Notes under the pieces: model-generated | The model's database searches: none | The model's input: the letters and a program-made list of their open reading frames with translations, nothing else | What the model was told of the DNA's origin: nothing | NCBI GenBank assembly: GCA_020027875.1 | Contig: JAHRHA010000104.1 | Coordinates: 1 to 36,415 of the forward strand | Origin: Micromonosporaceae bacterium | GTDB lineage: Bacteria > Actinomycetota > Actinomycetes > Mycobacteriales > Micromonosporaceae | Reading direction: 5' to 3' | DNA length: 36,415 bases | Program-made: the position numbers and the translations under genes | Shown here: positions 1 to 7,846 of the stretch, in pieces | Layout of the letters: every line of letters begins with the position of its first letter | Numbering within the stretch: position 1 is the first letter of the stretch

Positions 1-185
1 TCGACCGGTCCGAGCTCGAGCGCCCACCGCTCTATCTCGTCGTAGCCAGCCTCCGTCGTAGGGATGTGCCGCTCGCCCAGCCTGATGCCGACCTGGTCCA
101 GCGCGACCGCAACGTGAACGTCCGCGTGAGTGTCCACACCGACCGTGATCCGACGGCCATTTTCCGGATAGGGCATGCTGGTCAT
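1..185 (-). CDS. IS110-family transposase, N-terminal part (runs off the left edge)
   Basis: Reading from the ATG at 185, the translation has the IS110 opening GVDTHADVHVAVALDQVG, in which the Asp of GVDTH is the first acidic residue of the DEDD RuvC-like catalytic domain. IS110 transposases move circular elements by RuvC/serine chemistry guided by a bridge RNA. Only about 61 codons of the usual roughly 400 are present; the rest lies outside the window. The start is well supported because GGAGGA lies 7 bases upstream of the ATG at 185. A second in-frame ATG at 176 is less likely. Family assignment is confident; whether the copy is complete cannot be seen. Confidence 0.85.
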   Translation of the reverse strand, partial: MTSMPYPENGRRITVGVDTHADVHVAVALDQVGIRLGERHIPTTEAGYDEIERWALELGPV

Positions 186-405
186 GGCTGTCCTCCGTCG
201 TAGCAGTGGGGATGGCCACCGCCGGACGGGCGGGTGGACAATACTGCGACGGGGCCTCTTGGCCAGGCTCCTATCAGGTCACTCCCGCCTGGCCGGCGGG
301 CCAAAGGCAAAGCCACTCCCGAGCACAAGCCGACAGATCAAGTGCAAGGCACGACACCGGTAAAGCATCGGGTCAGACCCGGCCCGGGAGTAGCCCCAGA
401 ATCAT
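186..405 (-). promoter_or_regulatory. IS110 non-coding left end, possible bridge-RNA region
   Basis: This non-coding stretch lies directly upstream of the IS110 transposase and ends near the point where the neighbouring gene loses its expected coding. It contains a perfect 8-base inverted repeat, GGCCAGGC (261-268) and GCCTGGCC (287-294), with an 18-base loop, and further GC-rich self-complementarity. In the IS110 family this end is known to encode the bridge RNA with target-binding and donor-binding loops. That it does so here is inferred from position and foldability only; no loop-target match could be tested. Confidence 0.4.
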
Positions 406-637
406 CGCAGTAGAGGATGGCCTCTACCGGCCAGCTCTTGCTGCGGAACTCGACCTCTAGGTCAAGTTCGATCGCGTCACGGAACAGCCCCTCGAAGGCG
501 TCGCGATCCTTGATTGGTTCAGGGCGCACTCTGCGCGCGGTAGCGGCGAAGGCAATCAGTGCACTCATCAGTGCGCCCTCACGACGACCTGCCTCCCACA
601 GCAACTCGGCGTCCTGTACACGGTCGACGATCCCCAT
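338..637 (-). pseudogene. Small conserved unknown protein, probably 3'-truncated by the IS110 insertion
   Basis: The ATG at 637 lies just after the stop of the upstream gene (640-642), so the two were probably one operon. The product is about 99 residues: MGIVDRVQDAELLWEAGRREGAL opens an alpha-helical domain, and RDAFEGLFRDAIELDLEVEF follows. I recall a widespread family of unknown function with this layout, whose C-terminus after the VEAILY-like strand reads differently. Here the sequence after about residue 80 (base 405) is Gly/Pro-rich and unlike the family, which fits replacement of the native end by IS110 leader sequence. The family match is from memory, and no function is proposed. Confidence 0.5.
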
Positions 638-639
638 GG

Positions 640-1356
640 TCAATCCGTCGTGGGGTCGTGGAGGAAGACAAGAAACCGGGCAGCGAAGTCGGTTGTTACC
701 GGCTGCCATGCACCTTGGGCGGTCATCATGCCGCTCAGCGCGCCGTTGACCAGGCCGCCGTCGGTCAGTGCAGCGTAAAACCGTTCGATCATCTGCGGGC
801 CCTTCGCGCCGAGGTCGGGCAACGCCGCGTTGATCAACGTGGTCCAGTTCGACGACATACCGAACTGTGGCCGCTGAAGCTGCGGACGGGCGGCGAACCA
901 CCCCGGCGGGTCGTTCAACAGCGTCAGGAGCCGCATGTGGGTCGGAGTGAGCTCGTCGATCAAGGCGAAGTACAGCTGTTGGACGTCCTCGTCGGGAGCG
1001 GTTGGCAGGGCTGTGTTGAGAACCGCGTTGCGCAGCACCCCGATCTTGTCCCGGTGCGACGTGCGGTCAACGATCCGGGTTGCAGTCACGACGGCATCAA
1101 CGAATACCTCGTTCTCGGCAAGAGTCTCGGGGTCGAACCCTTCGAACCGATCTTGGAGCCGTTCGACGGCCTCGGCCAGCTCGGTGAACCAATGCTCGCG
1201 CCGCTGGTTCAGCCTGTGGTTAAGCGCCACCGTCAAGGCGACCGCGATGGTGCCACCGAAAACCGGCACCATGTTGACCAGCATGTCCGCGCCGGTCTGT
1301 GCCATTAGTCGACTCTTGGGGTGCGTGGGTGGCGTCGTCTTCACGACCGACATCAT
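640..1356 (-). CDS. Membrane-anchored protein of unknown function
   Basis: The product is about 238 residues. After a short N-terminal tail (SVVKTTPPTHPKSRL) there is one hydrophobic stretch at roughly residues 25-45 (MLVNMVPVFGGTIAVALTV), followed by charged helical sequence containing EHWFTELAEAVERLQDRFEGF. This suggests one N-terminal transmembrane helix with a helical cytoplasmic domain. Tandem ATGs at 1356 and 1353 are possible starts and neither has a strong ribosome-binding site; an ATG about 15 codons further in is also possible. It precedes the 637-338 gene by two bases on the same strand. I do not recognise the family. Confidence 0.6.
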   Translation of the reverse strand: MMSVVKTTPPTHPKSRLMAQTGADMLVNMVPVFGGTIAVALTVALNHRLNQRREHWFTELAEAVERLQDRFEGFDPETLAENEVFVDAVVTATRIVDRTSHRDKIGVLRNAVLNTALPTAPDEDVQQLYFALIDELTPTHMRLLTLLNDPPGWFAARPQLQRPQFGMSSNWTTLINAALPDLGAKGPQMIERFYAALTDGGLVNGALSGMMTAQGAWQPVTTDFAARFLVFLHDPTTD

Positions 1357-1757
1357 TCCGGATAGGGCGATCAATCCGACACGCGACAGGCCGCCCGTGG
1401 CCCTGGCGTTAGTCGCACCTCGCCGCTGTGTGTCACGGAGGTGTTGATGTCGTCGATCGGGGTCTGACCTGCACAAGCACCGGTTCGGAGCCAGGTTTAG
1501 CCGCGCTTGTTTGCGATCTCGCAGCAACAACGCAACGCGAGCTGGCCGGCTTCGGTGGACGGCCAGGCCCTAATGCCGTGCGCAGTACACCCGGCGCGGG
1601 CGAACGCCCGTAACGGCCTCACGCTAAACACCGCCGTCAGGCTGGCCACAGCCGAGGCCCGAGACTCGTCATCGTGGGCATCATGTTCCGTGACGGTGTC
1701 GGCCGAGGTGCTAGTGCGGGGCGGAACCTCCAGAGTCGCAGGTCGCTGCTTAGATCG
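1357..1757. other. Intergenic stretch without a convincing gene
   Basis: Short open frames occur on the plus strand here, but they have poor protein character and no ribosome-binding sites. The stretch separates the 1758-2829 minus-strand pair from the 640-1356 gene and would carry the promoter of the latter. I see no repeat, tRNA or transposase remnant in it. Confidence 0.5.
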
Positions 1758-1988
1758 CTAACGCCTCTGATGAGGTGGCCGGCGCGGGTCGCGCACAGCC
1801 CTCGGACGGCACGCTCTGAGCAGCATCGCGAGCCGGGCAGGGCGGTCGGCGTCGTTGACGACCCAGCACAGCGCGCCGGTGACGAACACGACGGTCGCCA
1901 TAATCAAGATCACACCGGCCCACCCTGCGGCGAAGATCGTGGACAGCACGCCTGCGCTACCGCCGACCACACCAAGAACACGGCCCAT
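1758..1988 (-). CDS. Small membrane protein of unknown function
   Basis: The product is 76 residues. Two hydrophobic segments lie at about residues 3-20 (VLGVVGGSAGVLSTIFAAG) and 22-42 (WAGVILIMATVVFVTGALCW), followed by a basic tail with NDADRPARLAMLLRA. This tail pattern, with Asn/Asp then Arg-rich sequence after the last membrane segment, resembles small actinobacterial membrane proteins of unknown role often encoded beside replication or transfer genes of mobile elements. The ATG at 1988 is one base past the stop (1990-1992) of the upstream gene, so translation is probably coupled. The last 15 residues are Arg/Pro-rich. Confidence 0.6.
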   Translation of the reverse strand: MGRVLGVVGGSAGVLSTIFAAGWAGVILIMATVVFVTGALCWVVNDADRPARLAMLLRACRPRAVRDPRRPPHQRR

Positions 1989-1989
1989 G

Positions 1990-2829
1990 TCACACCGGGA
2001 CTTCTATGTTGGCCGTAAGGCCGGCCAGAAGGGCGGCTGGCTGCGGGTCCCCGAACGGCGGCAGAAGGTAATAGTCGTTGATACGGCCGTACCCGCTGGC
2101 GCTCAGAGGCTCCTTGCGGATCCGGGTGACGGTGCCGAGCAGGCCATGATCGCGCAACTCGGCTAGCCCGCGCTCTGTGGTGTCGGCGGACCAGCCATAC
2201 CACTTGGGAGCGTGCTCGGCGGGGAGTTGGAACACCGGCTTCTTGGGACCGCTCTCGTGCAGCGCGACGAGCAGCATCGTCAGGCCGGGTAGCTTGAGCC
2301 GGTCATACCATGACTCCAGCCAGAACGCGTGGTTCAGGGTCAAGAACCGGTCGGCGAGCGACGTACCGACGGGCCGTATGTACGGCTCGCCACAGGCGTC
2401 TTCTCGCAGGAGCGTCACCCGGACCCGCCGTTCCCGGCCGCTGCGACGCCGCTCAATGAGCCGACGGTCCACAAGCCGGTGCAGGACCTTGGACACGGCG
2501 GTCGCGGCGGCGGATCGTTCGGCGCTGAGGGTGGTATCGAAGGCGCGCGCCCACACCATGATCGGAAGCGTGGTGCTCCAGCCGTCGGCGCTGGCGCCGC
2601 TGCTTGTGGTCGCCAGGATCATGAGATACGCGTGAAGACCGCGTAGGTCTCCGCGGCGCACGAACTCACTCAGCGGGCCGGCGAGGTTGTTCGGATCGGC
2701 GGCTACCTTCCGCGGCGTCTGCACGAAGATCTTGCGAATGGGTACACCAGCCCGGCCGGAGCGCTCGAGCAAGGCTCGGCGCGTGTCCGCCTCGGTGGCG
2801 ATCGACTCGTTGGTTTTGCTGTCATGCAT
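1990..2829 (-). CDS. Winged-helix-like protein of a mobile element, possible replication or regulatory protein
   Basis: The product is 279 residues from the ATG at 2829 (MHDSKTNESIATEAD). A central helix-turn-helix-like section includes RSAAATAVSKVLHRLVDRRLIERR followed by a basic turn (RSGRERRVRVTLL), typical of a winged helix with its wing. A second helical section (WSADTTERGLAELRDHGLLG) looks like a second winged-helix domain. Similar two-domain proteins occur on actinobacterial plasmids and integrative elements next to small membrane proteins; a replication role is inference from that context. It is followed by the 76-codon membrane protein gene with one base between them. No strong ribosome-binding site marks the start. 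Confidence 0.6.
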   Translation of the reverse strand: MHDSKTNESIATEADTRRALLERSGRAGVPIRKIFVQTPRKVAADPNNLAGPLSEFVRRGDLRGLHAYLMILATTSSGASADGWSTTLPIMVWARAFDTTLSAERSAAATAVSKVLHRLVDRRLIERRRSGRERRVRVTLLREDACGEPYIRPVGTSLADRFLTLNHAFWLESWYDRLKLPGLTMLLVALHESGPKKPVFQLPAEHAPKWYGWSADTTERGLAELRDHGLLGTVTRIRKEPLSASGYGRINDYYLLPPFGDPQPAALLAGLTANIEVPV

Positions 2830-2921
2830 TCCGCAATTAAGCCACGATCCGGCAGCTGGATCCAAACGGTCTGGTCCTCGCAAAACTGCCGTTCGAGCGG
2901 GTAAGTGGGGAGAACCTGCGA

Positions 2922-3170
2922 TCACCGTGCCAGGACACGTTGCGAGGTCCGTGTCAGGCCAACAGCCAGATGCCGTGATCTTGACCTTGAAAGCGGTGCT
3001 GGGTACCCGCCCGACACTGGGGCGGAGTCTGTTCGGATGCCATCTCGGCGGCCGCCAAGTAATGCCAAGACCCGCTCACTCACCTCGCGGCCTCGCGCGA
3101 GCGTTCGACTCCACCTCATGCGGCACCTGTCGGGAATCGCGCGCCCCGTGCTGATCTTGCGTTTTGTCAT
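2922..3170 (-). CDS. Possible small ORF coupled to the primase gene
   Basis: An 82-codon frame begins with an ATG (3170) that overlaps the primase stop as ATGA, with GTAGGAG immediately before it. This is the arrangement of a translationally coupled gene. The product (MTKRKISTGRAIPDR...) is very Arg-rich and shows no domain I recognise, and the second half looks non-protein-like, so it may be only the decayed start of a real gene. Position argues for it; amino-acid composition argues against it. Confidence 0.3.
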   Translation of the reverse strand: MTKRKISTGRAIPDRCRMRWSRTLARGREVSERVLALLGGRRDGIRTDSAPVSGGYPAPLSRSRSRHLAVGLTRTSQRVLAR

Positions 3171-4215
3171 CTCCTACGGCGCGACGACGGGCGGTCGGTT
3201 GGTGCGGTCGAGCGTGCGGCCGGTCCCGTGGTTGGTGTGGTTGGAGGCAAGAAGGAACGTGGATGCCGGTTTCCTCCAAGCTTTGCCAGTTCGGTGGTAG
3301 CCGGCGGTGACCGGCCAAGGTGGGTAAGGACGGCATCGGCGACCGTGTCGAAGCCGGTGTGCGTGCAGTCGGCGATGTGGCCGGTCAGCGCGACCACCTG
3401 GTCGACCGGCAGGCTGGCGATGAGGCTAGCGAGTGTTCGGGCTACCGTGATGCGACCTTCGGGCCATCGCAATAGGTCGGGGTGTCGTGCGGTGATCGCG
3501 TTGAGGCGAATATCAATGACGGCCTTGGCCAGTGGCCGGGCGTCCTCGGTGAGCGCGACACGCAGCAGGTCAACGTCGAGGGGACTGCTGATTAGGTCGC
3601 CGGGGTCGGTGTGGTCGGGCAGCGTGGCCGCGTAAAGGTCGATGCCGGGGTGGGCGGACAGCACCTGCCAGGCACGGTAGGTGGCCTTGCACCCGGGATC
3701 GTCATTGTCGAGCGCGGCGGTGATGCCGTGGCGGGCGGCGCCCGGCATGGTAGTGATGGCAGCTGCATGGTTGGCTGTGAGGCTGGTGCCGCAGGCGGCG
3801 ACGGCGACGCGGCTTCCGTCGGGGAAGGCGAGCGCGATGGCGAGCACGTCGATGGGGCCTTCGACCAGTACGGGCGCGGCGCCGGAGGCGATCGGGTCGG
3901 CCTGTTCCCCGGCCCCGTACAGGGTCTGTCCTTTGTGGTAGATCGCGGTGTCCGGGGTGTTGAGGTACTTGGGCACGTCCGGTGCGGCGGAGGGTGCGGC
4001 TCGGCCGAGGAAGGCGATCGGGTGTCCGTCGAGGTGGTGGATCGGGAACATGATCCGGTCGCGGAACAGGTCGACGAGGTGGCCGGTTCGGCTGCGGGTG
4101 GCCAGGCCGGCGGCCATCAGCTCGGCTGGGGTGTGGCCGGCTTGGGTGAGGTGCTCGACCAGGGTGGTCCAGCCCGATGGGGCGTATGTTGCGCGCCACT
4201 GATCTTGAAGATGGG
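3167..4215 (-). pseudogene. DnaG-like primase with TOPRIM domain, 5' end lost at a transposon boundary
   Basis: The open frame reads WRATYAPSGWTTLVEHLTQAGHTPAELMAAGLATRS...DRFRDRIMFPI-type sequence, as at the start of a bacterial primase catalytic core. TOPRIM features follow: VLVEGPIDVLAIALA (acidic EGPIDV motif) and ITAALDNDDPG (DxD-type metal site). The internal ATG at 4117 is not a native start, because recognisable primase sequence continues upstream to about 4198. The frame then meets a stop inside the transposon end at 4216-4226. The N-terminal zinc-finger part is missing and is not seen on the far side of the transposon. The gene probably belonged to a plasmid or integrative element replication module. 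Confidence 0.75.
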
Positions 4216-4303
4216 TGCGTCATTCAGGGTGCGCGGTGATGAGTGTGAGAGAGCCCCGCCGGGTTGTTCGGCGAGGCTTGGCGTGGTAGGGCCGCTGGCT
4301 CGG

Positions 4304-5125
4304 TCAGAGGGTGGCGTGGTCGCTGGTTTCGGTGATCGCGGTGCGCGCGCTGGCTTCGTCGACGATGGTCTTGTCGTTGGCGCGGGCGGCGAGCAGGGCG
4401 GCGAGGCAGAGGTTGTTGACGGCGCGGGGTTTGCCGCGGCTGTTGGTGTGGATGAGTCCGATGGCGTCGTCGCCGAAGAGGGGATCGCTGCGGCCGGCGA
4501 GGCTGAGGTGATGACGGATGTAGCCGGCGGTCTCGTCAGCGGTCATGCCGGTCATGTGGTGACGGACGGTGATGCGTTGATCGAATGCGGCCAATATTCC
4601 GTAGCGGATCTTTTGGGCGAGGTCGGGTTGGCCGAGCAGGACGGTGGCGAACGGCGCCCCGGTATCGAGTTCGTGGTTCGTGAGGAGCCGGATCGCGTCG
4701 AGTCCGTTGTGGTCGAAGATGTGAGCTTCGTCGATTAGCAGGATCGGGGTGCGGCCGCGTTCGGAGGCTTCGGCGGCGAGTGCGTTGCGGGCTTGGGGAA
4801 TGAGCGCGGCGGTGTGGAAGGTGGGTTTGCCGCCGAGGGCGGTGACGATGTGGTGGTAGACGCCGCGGGCGCCGACGGTGGGGTCGGGGATGTAGATGAG
4901 GTGGTGGCGGGCGCGGTCGACCCGGTCGAGGGCGGCTCGCGCGGCCACGGTCTTGCCGATGCCGACTTCGCCGGTGATGACGGTGATGCCGCGGGTGTCG
5001 ATGCCGTAGGCGATGCGGGCGGTGGCTTGGGCGTGGTCGGCGTGGCGGTGCAGCATGCCGGCGGCGAGGTCACGTCCGAATGGCATGCGCGTAAATCCGT
5101 AGAAGGATTGAATTCGGTCCAGCAC
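4304..5125 (-). CDS. ExeA/TnsC-like AAA ATPase, transposition helper
   Basis: The product is 273 residues and opens MLDRIQSFYGFTRMPFG, the standard ExeA-type start. Walker A is GEVGIGKT (residues 52-59), Walker B is LLIDEAH (129-135), and a later section GQPDLAQKIRYGILAAFDQRITVRHHMTG is typical of the AAA+ sensor/lid region. ATPases of this kind act with DDE transposases, as TnsC or TniB do, selecting target DNA and activating the transposase. It is the last gene of the transposon and starts 49 bases after the small ORF. The motifs are intact, so it is probably functional. Confidence 0.88.
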   Translation of the reverse strand: MLDRIQSFYGFTRMPFGRDLAAGMLHRHADHAQATARIAYGIDTRGITVITGEVGIGKTVAARAALDRVDRARHHLIYIPDPTVGARGVYHHIVTALGGKPTFHTAALIPQARNALAAEASERGRTPILLIDEAHIFDHNGLDAIRLLTNHELDTGAPFATVLLGQPDLAQKIRYGILAAFDQRITVRHHMTGMTADETAGYIRHHLSLAGRSDPLFGDDAIGLIHTNSRGKPRAVNNLCLAALLAARANDKTIVDEASARTAITETSDHATL

Positions 5126-5174
5126 GGGGTGGGCTCCTGTCGGTGGGGCTGGTTTGTCCGTTGTGGAGGGTCGG

Positions 5175-5492
5175 TTAGAAGGGGTGGATGGTGGCGGTGA
5201 GGATGACGAGTACGTCGTCGATGAACCGGTAGGCGTGCACGTCGTTGGCGCCGGGAAGGCCCAGGCCTGGCCCGCGGTCCGGGCGGTGAGTCAGGCCCAG
5301 GGCGGTGGTCCACGCGGTGAAGGCCTGCCGGTCGTCGCAGGGGTCGACATCGCAGAGGTAGAGGTGGGCGTGCAGGCCGTGTTGGCTGACGGTCCAGTCG
5401 ATGGCGGGCAGGTCGGGATGCTCGCGGAGGAACTGAGCCAGGATGTGCGCGGCCTGGCACTGCCGCCGGGCGGGTTCAGACCGGTTGTTCAT
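5175..5492 (-). CDS. Small transposon-encoded protein of unknown function
   Basis: The product is 105 residues (MNNRSEPARRQCQAAHILAQFLREHPDLPAIDWTV...). It has an N-terminal helix and then alternating strand and helix sequence (GLHAHLYLCD...AFTAWTTALGL...DDVLVILTATIHPF). The start overlaps the end of the transposase gene (stop at 5476-5478) and tandem ATGs exist at 5495 and 5492. A conserved small gene between a DDE transposase and its ATPase suggests an accessory transposition or regulatory role, but that is inference from context. No known motif is visible. Confidence 0.65.
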   Translation of the reverse strand: MNNRSEPARRQCQAAHILAQFLREHPDLPAIDWTVSQHGLHAHLYLCDVDPCDDRQAFTAWTTALGLTHRPDRGPGLGLPGANDVHAYRFIDDVLVILTATIHPF

Positions 5493-6921
5493 CATCGCCG
5501 CCGCTGACGGTGTCGGTGCTCGCCTCGGTGGTGTCGGTGGTGGTGGTCGGGATGTCGGGTTCGGCGAGGGCGGTGAAGTTGATGGCGGCGCCGAGTTCGG
5601 CTTGTTGGGCGGCCTCGAGCAGGCGCAGGTAGTCGATCCCGGTCGCCTGCGCCGGTGGTTTCTTGGTGGGTGCCTTGACGTCGGGGTGGACGTGGCGGGT
5701 GACCTTGTGCGGGCGGGCTTGTCCCATCGGCCGGCCGTGGTACTCCACATCGATGTGTTCGAGGTCGAACGGGTTGAACAGCAGATCGACCTCGCGGCCG
5801 ACGAGGGCGGCGTCGACCTCGTAGTGGTTGCCCAGCAGGGACACCGTGCGCCACGAGGTGACGGCGCGGGTCTGACGCCACAGAAACGCCCGCCGAAGCG
5901 TGTCGATGCTGGGTCGCCGCGGTGGCGGCGCATCCTGGCCACGATGGTGATAGCGCGCCGTCGGGGTCTGCCCGGTCTCGCTGTGCACCCGCCGGTGGTA
6001 GCTCTGATGCAGCCAGGCGTGGAACAGCCGGTTGAGCTCGGCCAGCGACACCACCGGCGAGCCGCCGGTGCCGGCGCCGGTTTCGATCTCCACGAGGAAC
6101 TCCTCGCGGCAGGTCCGATTCCAGCGTTCCAGCTTCCCGCGGCCTTGCGGCCGACCCACCCGACTATGGACGATCTTGATGTCGAGCACGGCCAGGGACC
6201 AGGCCAGCTGGTTTGCGACGTAGACGCTGCCGTTATCGCAGTAGAACCCGGCCGGACAGCCGTGGACCTTGACCGCGTCGTGCAGGGTGGCCTGCAGGCC
6301 CAGGGTGTCCTCGGCGAACCCCCACCGCCCGGCAACCACATACCGGGCATGATCATCCAGGATCGCGAACAGCACGGTGGAACGACCCTCGATCGTCGGG
6401 CCGCGTACCGCGCCGGCGTGCAGCCCGTCGCAGATCCACAGCTCATCGGGGAAGTGGGCCTCGAACCGGCCGAACACCTGTGGCTGCCCGACGGCCTCGG
6501 GGTGACGGTCAAGACCCAGCCGGGCGAAGTGGCGCTGTAGCGTGCGCGCTGACGGACCTCGGCCATGGGCCTGCCGCATGATCCGGGCGACCTGGGTGGC
6601 GGTGCGCGCCGGGCGTTCCCGCTTGAGCGCCACCGCCTGCTCCAGCAACGCCGCGGCGGTGCGTGGACTCATCTGCCGGGGTCGGGGCACCAGCGCCTCG
6701 AACCCCTCCAAGCGCAGGATGCGCGCCCACCGATCCAATGTGGACCGTGAGACCCATACCAGATCGCCGGCCGGGCCCACATGGTGGCGGTCGGCCAGCG
6801 ACCGCACCAGCTCGCCGCGTTCCCGCGGTGTCAGCCGTGGGTCGACCAGCGGCCGGACCAACGAGTAACGGAACAACGCCACCTCACGCCCGGCCATGGG
6901 CGGCGGCTTTCTCCTGGACAT
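5476..6921 (-). CDS. DDE/rve-type transposase (Mu/TnsB-like organisation)
   Basis: The product is 481 residues from the ATG at 6921. An N-terminal helix-turn-helix (about residues 30-75, with VSRSTLDRWARILR) is followed by a second DNA-binding part (ARTATQVARIMRQ...GPSARTLQRHFARLGL). The rve catalytic domain follows, with Asp165 (LWICDGLHAG), Asp229 (GFYCDNGSVY) and Glu265 (GRGKLERWNRT), a complete DDE triad. The C-terminal part holds a beta-barrel-like segment (VSLLGNHYEVDAALVGREVDLLFNPF) as in Mu and TnsB-type proteins. It depends on the downstream ATPase. The frame stays open upstream to 7359, but that part is antiparallel shadow of the neighbouring gene. A second plausible start is MAGREVALF at 6897. 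Confidence 0.88.
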   Translation of the reverse strand: MSRRKPPPMAGREVALFRYSLVRPLVDPRLTPRERGELVRSLADRHHVGPAGDLVWVSRSTLDRWARILRLEGFEALVPRPRQMSPRTAAALLEQAVALKRERPARTATQVARIMRQAHGRGPSARTLQRHFARLGLDRHPEAVGQPQVFGRFEAHFPDELWICDGLHAGAVRGPTIEGRSTVLFAILDDHARYVVAGRWGFAEDTLGLQATLHDAVKVHGCPAGFYCDNGSVYVANQLAWSLAVLDIKIVHSRVGRPQGRGKLERWNRTCREEFLVEIETGAGTGGSPVVSLAELNRLFHAWLHQSYHRRVHSETGQTPTARYHHRGQDAPPPRRPSIDTLRRAFLWRQTRAVTSWRTVSLLGNHYEVDAALVGREVDLLFNPFDLEHIDVEYHGRPMGQARPHKVTRHVHPDVKAPTKKPPAQATGIDYLRLLEAAQQAELGAAINFTALAEPDIPTTTTDTTEASTDTVSGGDDEQPV

Positions 6922-7001
6922 CGATGCCAGTACCTCACTGTCGGGTCGATACAGGACCCGGCGAGGCTCCCATCTCCAATCGGGAACTTGAAGATGTCTT
7001 C

Positions 7002-7637
7002 TTATGTTGGAAGTCCCGGCAGCACCGGCCGCACAGCTCGGGTGCTCAGCAGCCAGCCGCCGGACAGCACCGCCACCGCTCGGGCCACGCTCATCGCCGA
7101 CAGCACCGCCGGTCGGGCGCGGCGCAACGCGGCCAGGCACACCCCGATCTGGGCCACCGCGTCGCCCAGCCCGCCACCGGTCGGTGCGACCCGGGTCATG
7201 TCGTCGCCGTCCGCGGCGACCAGAAGGTGCTCCAGCTGCGTGAACCGGTCCCGGATCATCCCCGCCCGCACCCGCGCCCGGCCGACCCAGCCGCGCACCG
7301 TCGAGACCGGACGGTCCATCAACGTCGCCAGCCGGCGCCACCCAAATCCGTCCACGCAAGCCCGCAGCGCCGACCAGATCACCTCCACCACGTCCAGCCG
7401 GCGACCCAGCAGGAACGCTGGCAGCAGCACATGCGTCCGCCCGCAGCCACGGTCATCGGTCAATCGGCAGATCGCCCGGCGCAGCCGGATCTTCTGCACC
7501 GCGCCCGGCGCTGTCCGCACGAACCGTCGCGCCACGTGCCCCCACCGCGACAGCGGCCCAGCACAGTCCGGGCACCGCAACAAACCATCGACCAGCATCC
7601 GTTCGACGACGGCAGGGTCAGGGCCTACAGTGAGCAA
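7002..7637 (-). CDS. DUF6431-like zinc-ribbon/HTH protein of the transposon
   Basis: The product is 211 residues. Near the N-terminus it has a Cys4-type ribbon: Cys22 and Cys25 (RCPDCAGPLSRWGH), then Cys57 and Cys65 (ICRLTDDRGCGRTHVLLP). Next comes a helix-turn-helix-like region (FGWRRLATLMDRPVSTVRGWVGR, about residues 98-120) and a hydrophobic helical C-terminus (LSAMSVARAVAVLSGG). This matches my recollection of DUF6431 proteins that accompany DDE transposases in actinobacteria. The zinc ribbon and HTH suggest end recognition or regulation of the transposase; the function is not established. The DDE gene starts 80 bases downstream. Confidence 0.75.
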   Translation of the reverse strand: MLTVGPDPAVVERMLVDGLLRCPDCAGPLSRWGHVARRFVRTAPGAVQKIRLRRAICRLTDDRGCGRTHVLLPAFLLGRRLDVVEVIWSALRACVDGFGWRRLATLMDRPVSTVRGWVGRARVRAGMIRDRFTQLEHLLVAADGDDMTRVAPTGGGLGDAVAQIGVCLAALRRARPAVLSAMSVARAVAVLSGGWLLSTRAVRPVLPGLPT

Positions 7638-7660
7638 CGCAGCCTCCGGGCGGCGCTAGG

Positions 7661-7708
7661 AACGGCCCTTCCCCACACGGCCTGCAAGCAGAGGGGGGAA
7701 GGGCCGTT
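7661..7708. terminator. Perfect 14-base hairpin, probable terminator
   Basis: AACGGCCCTTCCCC (7661-7674) is exactly complementary to GGGGAAGGGCCGTT (7695-7708), with a 20-base loop. It sits between istB and the DUF6431 gene and has AA on one side and TTTG on the other, so it could stop transcription in either direction. It would insulate the transposon genes from read-through from the IS21 element. The long loop also fits a structural role at an element end. Confidence 0.5.
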
Positions 7709-7846
7709 TGTCCGTCAATGACCGGATCACCCTAAACCCCTGACGACCCAGGGCTGTCGATGGCTTCCTGACCCACCTCATCCAGCGCGCCTTCACCACA
7801 CCAAGATCATGCTCATCTTGAGTGACGCAGCCGGGCCTTCCCGGCC

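Larger units (their letters stand above)
4216..7829 (-). mobile_element. Four-gene transposon (DUF6431-like / DDE transposase / small ORF / AAA ATPase)
   Basis: Reading inward from each side, the ends are TGCGTCATTCA (4216-4226) and TGCGTCACTCA (complement of 7819-7829), matching at 10 of 11 positions. Between them lie four minus-strand genes in the order DUF6431-like, DDE transposase, small protein, ExeA/TnsC-like ATPase. No convincing target duplication is visible: the left flank is truncated primase and the right flank is the end of istB, so deletion or nested insertion has probably removed one side. The motif CTTGAAGATG occurs just outside the left end (4204-4213) and again between the first two genes (near 6987). 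The boundaries are inferred from the repeat alone. Confidence 0.6.

Noticed and set aside
2687..3154. 155-codon plus-strand open frame
   Set aside because: It runs antiparallel to the start of the winged-helix gene and has no protein-like pattern or ribosome-binding site.
5175..6566. 463-codon minus-strand frame overlapping the transposase
   Set aside because: Only its last 105 codons (5492-5175) look like protein; the upstream part is Arg/Ser-rich shadow of the DDE transposase in another frame.
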